A DNA stretch of 64,000 nucleotides from Archilochus colubris (Eukaryota > Chordata > Aves > Apodiformes > Trochilidae), in NCBI GenBank assembly GCA_023079485.1, contig CM041115.1, positions 25,359,505 to 25,423,504 of the forward strand, read 5' to 3'. Positions within the stretch are counted from its first letter, which is position 1; every line of letters begins with the position of its first letter. The translations under genes were made by a program, and so were the position numbers. Of the stretch, positions 50,452 through 61,100 are shown one piece after another. The notes under the pieces were generated by a model. That model was not told the DNA's origin. It saw nothing but the letters and a program-made list of their open reading frames with translations, and did no database searches.

Positions 50452-53400
50452 TGATTTATTCACCCAATAGGGAAGCACAAAGCTTTTGAATCTTTAAAGG
50501 AAAACCATTCTTGATTGCATCTGTCAGCTTTGGCCAGGCACTTGTGTTTTGTTTTTCTCTGATTGCAGTGCAAACTTCTTATGCTCCTTTGTTTCAAAAT
50601 GGGTTGATTACCCATGGAGTCAGCTCATCTTTTCTAATATATTCCTTCTTAAGAGGAACAGAAAGAGTGAAGGGGACTTCTCTGGCTTTCGTGTAATTCA
50701 GTTTCTGTTCAATTCTGGTTTCTCTGGAAGTCTGAAATCCAGATATTTGCCATTTCACTTATGGCTTTATATATTGAATAAGCACAGAGGGAGTAACAAG
50801 AGACAGAGAAAAGGTGGAGAAAAATAGGAAGAGGCAGAACTGTCTTTGAACAAACTGGATATTGTAATCTGTTCAGTGGTTTGGAACAAGCAGTCTGTGC
50901 TGTGTCCTAGTAATTCATTCCTTCTGTCTCCTTTCCTGTTGTCTGTGACTTTGGTGTTCATCCCTCCCTAAAATGACCTGATCTAATATGACACAAAAGT
51001 GAAGATTATGGTAAGGGATTAGGATTCCTATCCCTAGGAGTACTGATTTAGCTATCAGTTAACAATAGCTATTAAACTTGTACTCCCTCCTTGCATACGA
51101 GCTTGTCACATTACTTGAGTATTATAGGAGTAAGCAAGGAGATAGGTCTAGTCAAGAGAGGATGTGAAAAAGAAAAACTTCTCCAGGTGATTGAATTTTC
51201 ACTTTTAGCTTTTGTGGGTTTTTACCATCTATGCATTACTGTATATGAAAGTTAAATCTCAAACTCCTGAGATTATTTTTTTTCTAAATAAGAAGCACTT
51301 CTTCTGTACATGAAGATGTGCCTTGTTAATGATTGGTGTTTTAGTATTTAGAGAGGGAGGTGAATGAGGTAGTGCAAGCAAAGTTTGATCTATTGACAGA
51401 ACTGCAGCAGAGTGTTAAAGTCTCCAGTTCCAGACTGAAGATCACTTAGTAATGAAAATGGATGTTCTGTAATTGTAGTTTTAACAGCTACATGGGTAAG
51501 AAAAAAGTTAATTTTCTCTTGAACAAATGGCTCTACTAGTTTTTATTTTTGTGGCCAGGTTATGTCTTTCATAGAGATTACATTATATACTCATGCCATC
51601 TGTATGAAGAGTGGTCAGTATTGCATGGTTGCTCACTTGCTCTGACTTGTGCATAAGCACATGATTACTTCCTCTCATAGTGGTTAAGGAAGGGAAGGAG
51701 AAGAATATAAACAGAAAAACCACATCCTGACAGCTGCCTCCAGTTAGCCCTGTTTTTCCCCTTGACTTTTAAATCTTAGAGTGGCTCCTAATTTGTCCCA
51801 CATGAGACTTCTGCCAGTGGGGCTGTTTTCCGTTTCCTTTTTGCTTTCATTTGATCCAAAGTAAACAGTTAACAAAGAATAAACCAATTCAGGCAGCTGT
51901 CAATGGACCATTAGCTTTCAGGAGGCTCTGACAGGAAGAGGGCATATTATTTTGAAGGTAAGAAGGGAAAATGGGATTGAAACCTAATGCCTGTATGGAC
52001 CAGAGAAGTATTTCCAGGTCAAGTGCACTTAAAACAATGTGCTAAAAGTTTGTCCAGGAGATAAATTTTGGTAGTGCTGATATATTTTTTTTATGTTAAC
52101 ATGTATACAATCCACTTAATATAGAAAGCTTTTTAGATTAAAGGTACATCACTCAAGGGGAAAAACCACAATGCTCCACTATTAATTAATGAGATTTCAA
52201 GACTATTTTCACCAGGGCTTGTTGGAGCATGCAAACATTTTGGTTGCCAAATATAGTGATGCTGCATTTGTTTGCTGCTTTTTAAGATGAGTTTTCCTAC
52301 AGTCTGAATTTATCTTTCCTTCTATGTAAAGGAGTGTTGAGGACCAGGGTAGATAACCCACCTTTCTGTTACAGATGTATAGATCATGTCAGAGCAGCTG
52401 TCTCCTCCTTGTCCAGTTAGGTTAGTATCTTCTAAGTACAAACTGCTTATCATGTCTGTAACACATCACAAGGTGATTTATCATGTCACTTGAAAACTTC
52501 TCTAGTCCATGTTTAGGAAGGATCTAAAGGATTCCCATGGCATTTCTTAAAAAAACCACATCAAACCTGCAAACCTAAAAACAAGTATTGCTGCCAAAAT
52601 AATGCACTTTATATGAGGTCTCCAAGATAAAATTGCCTTGCATATAGTTGCCTGCAGGTCATTATTGGTTCTGCATTACAGTATTAGAGTAATACCTATC
52701 TTGCCAGCTACCCAGGTCTGTTTGCAAAAAAACAATTACTCTATTATTGAACCTCTGCTTTTGATGAAATTTGGGAATATGTCTATATAGACCCTTCCTG
52801 TACTTTCTGTAATGGTGGCTTGTTTTTTTTAGGTTGTGTATTTTTTTTTTAATTTTTTTTTTGGGGGGGGGGGGGGGGGAGGAGGAGATGGGTTGAGTGG
52901 AGAAGTTGAAGAAGGACAAGTTAATTTTTTATTTTCTCTTGCCTACACTTTGTATGAGAATGATTTCCAGAAGGATGATTTCTTTTCTAATGAAATGTTC
53001 ATGCATTTGTATAAGGCAACTTTCAGAGCTTAGTGCAGTGTTCTGCAGATTCTCCTATTTGTGAAAAAGTTATCAATTAAAAGACAGTGAGCTGTATTTC
53101 TTAATTTGCTTTTATGTTTTTCTATGATGCTTAAATAACTAATACCAAAGTAATTCTTTAATGACAAGGAATAATGCAATTAGCTTTGAGCACCTAATTC
53201 TTTCTCAAAGCAAACAGTACATCTTAATCTAAACTTCAGGGAAAAGTGGGATCCAAGAGAGATTGAGGCATATGCAGGGTAAGCTCTAGTTCTCACAGTA
53301 ATCCTGTAAAAAAGCAAAGGAGTGAGGCTGGCTAGGGCTCAGATGTGTTTGCCAGGAAGATTGAGATGTGCTGAAAATGAGGAGCGAAGTGTATGGTAGA

Positions 53401-54721
53401 AACGGACCCTGAGATCAGTCAGACCTTGGGCGAGGGAACAAGCAGGTTAGAGGGAGCTTGGGGTTAGGAAGACTGAGAAGACTTTTCAGAGGAAGGGTTG
53501 AAACTTGGCTGCAGCCCACGTTGTGAACATCTAGATGGAGACAAGCTTAAAGGACTGATGAAGTTCAGAGAAAAAAAGCAGTAGAGCCTGTAGGTGGCAC
53601 AAGGTGCCTCGTGTGGTTTTTTCATGAAATTGAAGGGATGCCTTGTGAAATGTCAGAAAAACACAGAGGTAGAACATGTGATGACTGGTGCTGAGATGTC
53701 AGTGGGAGGCTTAGCTTAGGGGCAATTACAGGTGTATTCTGGGCTGGAGGCAGCCGAGGTATTAAACTATAGTTCAGTATAGACAGATGTTCTATCTGTA
53801 TACTGCTCACTGTTAAAGAGTACCAATTTTTAATTTTACTCTGCTTTTTAAAGGAAAGAATTAGGACTTTTTCTGTTTGGAGTGACTGGTCAAGCTGATA
53901 CATTTCATAGCATTTTCTGTGTTACTGTGTTGCCATGCCATCAATCTGCGTAAATTTTTATGTAAGTAAAAATACCCCAAATATATCACTTCCCTCCTAA
54001 CATTTTTGTAACTCAGTGTTTCTCATAAAGCACAGCAGTAGGATTACTTTTTTTTCTCTTCCCAAAATTATGTACAGCAAGTCCAGTCTTTGTGCAGTGC
54101 CATAGTTAGGTACAGTATGTATAAACACGCATTCTGATTGTTCTTAATTGTTAAATAAGATCGTTAAATATTTGTTGAATCATGAACTCAGTCCACACCT
54201 CTTCAGAAAAAAAGGAAAGTCAAGTTTTCTGCTGTGTTAGCAGTTGTAAGAATGTAATATGTATGTCTTCTTATCCCATACAACAGTTCTTATTTAACAT
54301 TTATTGAAATGGATCTTAAGATGCCCGATGTGTGTCTCATTGACAAACAAGGCAGCTTTAGGACCAGAGCTGCTGTCCCTGAGGTTTTGAGTTAATTTGA
54401 CCACTTTTAATTAACCTAAATGCTGGACTGTTTTTCATTGCTGACATTTTATTTTCAAAGTTTACTGTATGCTTTAATTTGGTTTTGAGCTTTGGAGAGA
54501 GTATATGGTAAATTGTTTCAGTGACCCCATCAGTGCATACTCCAAGAAAAGTTCAGTTCTAGGAAAATAATGCCACAACACAGCAGTTAGAAAAAACTTG
54601 AAATAATGAGATGTTTAAGTTGAAAAATTATTTCTATTGGAGGTTTATGTCTAAGTGAACAAGTTATAATGTGAACTATAATTTCCTTAATTACAGATTT
54701 TGTCAAAGAGATAAAGGAAAT
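50452..54721. other. Intron 1, no gene seen
   Basis: No exon or named transposon was recognised. A T-run plus G-run lies at 52839-52879. The parts at 51760-51950 and 53230-53610 are less AT-rich and may contain conserved or unclassified repeat sequence. Confidence 0.55.
52839..52879 (+). repeat. Poly-T tracts joined to a 17-base G run
   Basis: T runs, AA and more T run directly into 17 consecutive G (52863-52879), followed by AGGAGGAG. This is a low-complexity tract, prone to polymerase slippage and assembly error. Confidence 0.9.
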
Positions 54722-54744
54722 GGGGGTGGGATGGGAGGGTGGGG
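54722..54744 (+). other. G-quadruplex motif
   Basis: Five G runs of three or more are separated by loops of only one or two bases (GGGGG-T-GGG-AT-GGG-A-GGG-T-GGGG). This fits the strict G3+N1-7 quadruplex rule with very short loops, which usually form stable structures. It lies on the transcribed-sense strand of intron 1, so it could also form in the pre-mRNA. Confidence 0.85.
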
Positions 54745-55070
54745 AGAGAGTGACACAGAACTGGCCTAGGGGTTGGGGAAGAGGTGTGGGGAGCTGTAGT
54801 AGAAATAAGGAGGCAGATGTAATTGAATACTTTGTGCCAGAGAGAGAAAGCAGCACACAAACTGCATTGTATACAAAATGTGTGTGTGCAAATGTGTTTT
54901 ATTTATGCTACTGTGAAGGAGTGGTATATAGTTATGCCACTATGACATGTGGTAGGTGTTGATGAAGTATAAACGATGCAGTTTATGGAATTCTTATCTC
55001 TGACACCGTTTGCCCAACTGGATATAGTAACACATGCTTGTCTCCTGCAAAACATTCCTTTTATCTGCAG

Positions 55071-56055
55071 CTAATGCTGTTCATACGGGCTTGGATAAGG
55101 GCTCCATAAACAGAAGCAGAAGCTGCGTGGTTTGTGTGTGTGTATGCATATGTATCTAGCTTCACTGTTTGGTCTCTCTCCCTGTGAAATGGCAATTAGA
55201 AGGCTGTTGCTTGGAACAGAGGCAGGTCTTGTGTGGCTGTGATCTCTCACCTGTTTATACATAGAATCACAGGATGTTTTAGGTTGGAAGAGATCTCTAA
55301 GATCATCCAGTCCAACCTTTGTCCAACACCATAAGCTAACTCCTAAAACCATGTCCCTAAGGACCAGGTCCAAACACCTTTTAAATACCTCCAGGGATGG
55401 TGACTCCACCACTGTCCTGGGCAGGACATTACAATGCCTGACAACCCCCTCAGTGAAAAAATGTTTCCTAACATCCAGCCTAAACCTCTGGCACAGCTTC
55501 CATCCATTCCCTCTGGTCCTATCACAGTCCACTAAGGAGAAGAGGCTTTTTCCCTCCCCCCAGCCTCCCTTGAGATGGTTGAAGAGAACCATAATGTCTG
55601 CTCTCAGCCTTCTCTTCTCCAGACTAAGCAGCCCCAGCTCCCTCAGCTGCTCCTCACAGGACTTGTGCTCCAGGCCCTTCATGAGCTTTGTTGCCCTTCT
55701 CTGGACACGCTCCAACACTTCTGTGTCCCTCTTAAAGTGAGGTGCCCAAAACTGAACACAATGTTCAAGGTGCAGCCTCACCAGAGCTGAGTACAGAGGG
55801 ATGATCACCTCCCTATTCCTGCTGGCCACTGAGTTCCTAACACAAGCCATTGGCCTTCTTGGCCACCTGCACACACTGCTGACTCATATTAAGTCGAGTG
55901 TCACCCAATACCCCCTGGTCCCTTTCCAACTTACAGCTCTCTAACCACACTTCCCCAAGTCTGTACCTTACCAGGGGGTTGTTATGACCCAGGTGCAAGA
56001 CCTGGCATTTGGCCTTGTTAAACCTCATGCAATTAACCTTGGCCCATTGATCCAA
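55071..56055 (-). pseudogene. Remnant of CR1 ORF2 (reverse transcriptase C-terminus), frameshifted
   Basis: Two open segments, 56055-55837 and 55874-55071, encode consecutive parts of the CR1 pol C-terminal region but lie in different frames. The second frame reads past the true ORF2 end and the 3' tail into intron DNA (below about 55262), so its last 60 or so residues are not CR1 protein. There is no start codon of its own, no catalytic YADD-type core and no endonuclease domain. It is not expected to make a functional protein. Confidence 0.85.
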
Positions 56056-56125
56056 CCCCTGTCTTGCTGTAAGGCTTCCCTACGCTCCAGCAGATCAACA
56101 CAGCCACCTAGTTTGGTGTCAAACA
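55262..56125 (-). mobile_element. CR1 non-LTR retrotransposon, 5'-truncated copy
   Basis: This is the 3' part of an avian CR1 on the minus strand. Translation gives the C-terminal end of the CR1 reverse-transcriptase protein: [15 protein letters not shown]-like and LNMSQQC motifs (about 56055-55840), then [34 protein letters not shown] and [12 protein letters not shown] (about 55800-55600), and DRTRGNG with [11 protein letters not shown] towards the end. The two parts lie in different frames, so at least one frameshift breaks the reading frame, and the catalytic domain upstream is missing. The 3' end near 55262 is the complement of the CR1 tail (ATCCTGTGATTCTAT). The copy is dead and serves as a marker of bird DNA. 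Confidence 0.93.
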
Positions 56126-57495
56126 TACATGCTGCATTATTACTGTCTCTTAAGTTGCCTTAGAAGTAAAGCCAGCATTTCTGGAATCAGAGGAATAAAT
56201 CAGCTGTATCTCTCCATATTTTCTATGCTAAAGGATGGGAAAAGAGCAGAGGATCAGGTGCAGATACTGCCAGCTGATTTTTGAGAAGATGCACCTGGTG
56301 GGGAATGAAATCTTCTGGCCTGCTATTTATTTTTCCCCTTGACCTATCTTCACAGGTTTACAAATAGAACATAGTCTGCATTCCTTCTTGACATGGCAGA
56401 AACATAATAAGAAAGCATAATATTTGCTGAGATCTTTATTTTGGATTTGTTCTTTACATTTTTCTAAGATGGTACTTATGCTCCTCTTCTCTCATCCTGT
56501 CTGCTGCCCTGTTCCTAGTCCTTCCTTTGATCAGAACATAAACATCCTTTCTGTCCCAGTTCTTAAAAAGTCTCCTCCTGCCTCTTACTCTGTCTTGCAC
56601 CTTAACCTATATGAGGGGAAGCCAGTCCAGTGAAGAAGGTATTTATCTACTGCCTTGCATTATTTGTTAGAAGGACAGGGTATTCCAAGTTCATCAGGGA
56701 TTTTCATGAAGTTGAAGTTAAGGTAACTGAAACAGCTTGGAAGAAATGTAATTTTTAGCATGGTCTTTCTGTGTATGCTAAAACTGAGGATGCAGCCAGA
56801 CCACAGCAGTCATATACAGTGAAATAAACTACCACTGTTCGCTGTTATTTGTGTTTCATGTCTGTTCAGTGTCTTAAGCTACAAGTAATATATCTTGGCT
56901 TCCTGTGTGTGTGCGTTTTGTCTGTTTCTCAATGAGTTTCTCATCCAGCTATTTGTTTCTGCTTTATTAAATGATGCAGAGGACCTCCTGTTGAAAGAGT
57001 TGTTGCGTTTCCCACTCCTTATGAAGATGAATTAATAATTTCTTCTCCCTTAAGTAGGTTCCATCTGTTGTTTTTGTGTCAAATTCTAAAGGTTATAGTT
57101 AGTACCATATTCATAAAATTGCCCGCCTGTGTAAATGAACTTAAGCAACAAATTTAAAGCCAAGTTCCTCTGTTGTGCCTTATTCAATATGTGTTTTGCC
57201 ATCAGTGGTGGGGAAGCTGATCTCTTGGGGCAAGTCCTGCAAATTCTGTTTGTTGTTTTATAACGCAAACATGCCACTATGCCAAAAGAAGTATGCCTGT
57301 ATTTCAATAAAATTCATACAAACTAGAACTTCCAAACAGAAGACCAAATATTCACTGCTCCTTGATTTAAATCTTCTAATATACTGGTTTCCTCTGAAGT
57401 TGTATTGCTCAGTAGTTTGTTGCTTGCTATTTGAAATGGAATACCTAAGAATATATACTGGCTTTATTTTAAAAGTGGATATGGCATGAACAGGT
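56126..57495. other. Intron 1, no gene seen
   Basis: This is AT-rich sequence between two transposon copies, with no recognised feature. Confidence 0.6.
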
Positions 57496-58102
57496 TGTCA
57501 TGGCTTTGATTTCTCAAGAAATAAAAAACCCCACAACAAACCAAAATCAACCTATAGACTGAAATGAATGTGATGGGTGGAATGATGATTTTTTTTCACA
57601 AGGGGCAGAGGGCACTGGGGCTCCGACCTAGATACACTTATTTTACAGCTTAGCAGTTTGAGCGGACCACAAACTGAGGAACTGGAGATGGAAACTGAAA
57701 ACAATTGGAAACAGATTTACTAGAACAGGGGAAAGGCAGGAACATATGGCATAAAGAACAAAAATACAAATGTATACAAATATACACCCAACCCGCTCTC
57801 GCTGGTGTCAGGGACAGGTTCCTGAGGGCTCCTTGCTGCAGGGCCGACTCAGGAGAGGGCTCCAGGGCTCTTCCCAGCACCCGATGGATGTGGATTCTGA
57901 AGAGCAGTGTCGAGCTGGGGGTAAAGGAGTGCAGGGGAACAGCAGCGAAGCAGAGAGCGGGCGAAAGAGAGGAGAGGCTGGGGTCTGCCTGAGCTTTATA
58001 GAGTGTGGGCAGGGAATGGGAGGGAAGGGACCCCCATGGGTGCCGACCCTCTCCGAGTCTGAAAGCCCCCCTGCTTTAGTTCTGCGAATTCAAACCATGA
58101 CA
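57496..58102 (-). mobile_element. LTR-like element (probable solo LTR of an avian endogenous retrovirus)
   Basis: The 607-base element has ends TGTCATGGCTTTGATTT (plus strand, left) and TGTCATGGTTTGAATTC (minus strand, right), giving TG...CA termini within a longer inverted repeat. The TGTCATGG terminus is familiar from songbird ERV LTRs. On the minus strand a TATAAAGC box lies near 58000, followed by GC-rich, CpG-bearing sequence (58000-57770) and then a T-rich part, the usual order of U3, R and U5. U3 would be only about 100 bases, which is short. No coding frame belongs to it. Matching target-site duplications are not evident (ACAGGT left, GTCTGT right). An alternative is a non-autonomous DNA transposon with short TIRs. 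Confidence 0.65.
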
Positions 58103-61100
58103 GTCTGTCACTTCAGGGCAGAAAATCTGCAGCTACAAGGTAGTCACATTGCAATGTGAACCTGGTACAAGGTTAAATGTTCTCTCCCACCTTACATGTA
58201 TACACCTTTTTGTTCTTTGTTTTTCTCTCCTGTGGTCTCACTTGGTCTGTAACAAGTATCTGCAGGTAAAGCTTTCATCTGCTTCCCAGCCATCCTTTCC
58301 TTCTGATGTGGAATGGATTCTGATGTAATCCTTTACAGTGGTTATCTTTTAAATGATAATACGTCTACAAGAAGAAAGAAGGTGAAAACATCTCTGTGTA
58401 TATCCTTTTCTTTAGGAATACTTGGTTATTCCACTGATAGCTAAATAGTATGGGCACTGACTGAAATCAGCTTTTAGAAATCAATTAATGTGGGTGATTC
58501 CGAACTTCATCAAATGGATGGCTGTCTTTATTTCAGCTCCAGGTTCTCTTTCCCCTCACAATCTGTAGTACTGTGCAATATATGGTGTGCTTTTAGGTTG
58601 ATCTGAAGGCAAGGATCTTCAGCATGAGAATGAGGCATTTCCTGCAAATCAAAGATCTGGAGGTCTGAGAATTGAGTTATAACAGTTCTGCTTTTGTCAG
58701 TTTTAATAGCTTGCCTCCCACTTGGCAACCTACTTCACCACTTTACTCAAAATTACTGTTCTGTGTGATGTATTCACTTAACCCTCTGCCAGGGGTTACC
58801 AGCTCTGTACCTAAGTGCTGAAAGGGAACTCAAGCCTCTTTCCCCCTTGCCAGGTCAGTGCATTAGTCTGAGCGGCTAAGGAGAGCAAATGCACTCAAGA
58901 CTGTGAGGGAAGATGGCTGAGAGGTTGCTCAGTGTTGAAGGGGTAGGCAGGCAGCTGATATTCAGCCATCCCAGCATGGTTTGCTGGAGACATCTGTCAG
59001 TGCCTCCAGTATTTTGTTATAAAGCTGTTAATTTTTTGCCTGCCTGCAGTGGTGAAATACAGTGCTCAGCCTCTGCCCGTGTTCTTGTTTGGATCAATTT
59101 CAGAGGCTTTGTTGTCATGTTATTTGAGAACAGCCAGGGAGCTTTGGAGCGAAGTGGGTGAAATATTTGTTAATCAGTATTGATGCTCTTTTTGCAGTTG
59201 AAAATTATGCACATTTGATTTCTCTGTACCTCACATCTCAGTTTGTTCCATACCTTTCTGCCTGCCATGTTCTTGACAGAGACAGGTAGGAATATACTCA
59301 TTGTGTGGGCTGAAAAACAGTATGAACTGTGTGCACATGATGTGCAGAACGAGTCAGTTGGTGCACTAGAACTGATAGGCCATTCAAATAAGGTACTGAG
59401 AAATAATCTTAGATGTGTTGCCATATAATTAACTCTTGTAACTGTGAAAGTGCGCACAACTGTGTAATTTACATACTGACATCTCTTTCAGAAAGTAGCA
59501 GTATATTATAGGTGCTAATAATGAGACCACGTTTAATTTCAGCTTTTGGTGATACAGTTTTTTTGAGTCTGGAGCTAATGGTAAAGGGGCTGTGAGCATC
59601 TCATTAGATTTGTTTGTGTAACATAAATTGTTTTCACACTTGCAGAGGGAGCCCTGGGACATGAATATTTGACATTGACCTATAAATCTCCTTTATCTAA
59701 CAGGCAATTGAATGTATTTCTTCAGGCACTTAAGTAATCCCATCCTTCTTTGTGTTGCCCTTAGAGTTTAAGACTTCAGAGAAGAAATTCATCCCAAGAG
59801 AGACTAAAATTCTTTTTGCATTTGTGAAATGCAAGTAAATATTTAGGTATTGGTAACTGTAGCTTGATGAAATATGTGGTTATTTCATATATGCTTTTTT
59901 ATTTGTTTGTGTCTAAGATCTTTTGTGGGTGGGTGTTATTTGTCTGTCCCTCTACCCTCAGGGAACAGGATATGCATTTACAGGTTAGTCAAAAATGTCT
60001 CTGACTGCTTGACAAGTTACTGCATTCATCCCTGTCTCCACTGTATCTTGCTGTCTTTAAGCAGATACTGAAATTGCAATAATTTTAGGAAATATCTCTT
60101 GGGAAGAAAAGAACAAACAGGAAATTCGTTAGCCTTCCTATGTCACCTTAGTAGTAGTTATTGTCAGGATCTGGAAATTGAGGTTTGTCATCCATTTCTA
60201 GCATGTGGATGTTGTTCCAGAATTTTTTTAGCTTTGCACATTTTAATGAACTGAGTAAGTCTCCTTGGGCAACAGATCAGTGCATGTGTATGTAGGCAGC
60301 TCATGGCTTGTGTTTGTTTTTTTAATTCAAGATGCTTCTGTAGCAAATACAGATGTTAGGGGTTTTTTTGCATATAATTATCAGATCCAAAGCTTAGGAG
60401 GCTAAAAAGCTGTTAAACTCATAAAAGAATATGTATTTTTTGAATTTGGATGCCTTTTATTTAGAATTAAAAATGAAGGCAGTTTATATCTTATTCAAAA
60501 TCTAGTGTTCAAGAAAGCATAGATTAATGCTCTGTCTTGTGTGGCTGGTGCCTTCCCTCTTTTTGTGTAAGATGAATGGATGGAAAACAAACCAGTAACA
60601 CTTCTTCAGGCATAGCTCATAGATGTAGAAAATTAGGAATTAGTAACTGGGAAGGACTAACATAATTTATGGCTTACTTACTGGAAAAGTTGTGGGGAAG
60701 ACTGCCAACAAGGGTGACTGATAGCATGTGAGATGAAATCCTGCATTTTGGGGATTAGTGGCATTTGCTGAAGCAATGAATAAACAAGGAGTTAAAAGCT
60801 GGTAGTTTTTTGATGTTTCAGAATAATAATGGGAAAACAGCAGTAAAAGATTTGGCTCCTTGTCTAACCTGTTCCTTCTGATGCAGTTCTTGGAGAACAG
60901 AAAAGTGTTACCCAAAACCTAGGTGGACCAGTGTGTTTCTGTTGTGCACATGTGAGCTTTTGTAAAATTATCATGTATTCTCTGCCATAAAATAAGCTAG
61001 CAGGTTTAGGTACTCTTAATTTTTTTTTAATCTCTCTCCCCCAAGTGAAGGGGAACTCAGATGCAGAGCTGGTCAATGAAATGCTGCTAGCACCATAAAA

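Noticed and set aside
55351..55790. Plus-strand frames of 71-129 codons in the CR1 copy
   Set aside because: They are antisense to the CR1 reverse-transcriptase remnant, whose protein reads on the minus strand.
57705..58159. 95- and 129-codon plus-strand frames in the LTR-like element
   Set aside because: The GC-rich LTR sequence leaves frames open. The predicted peptides are not viral or host protein families I recognise, and LTRs are normally non-coding.
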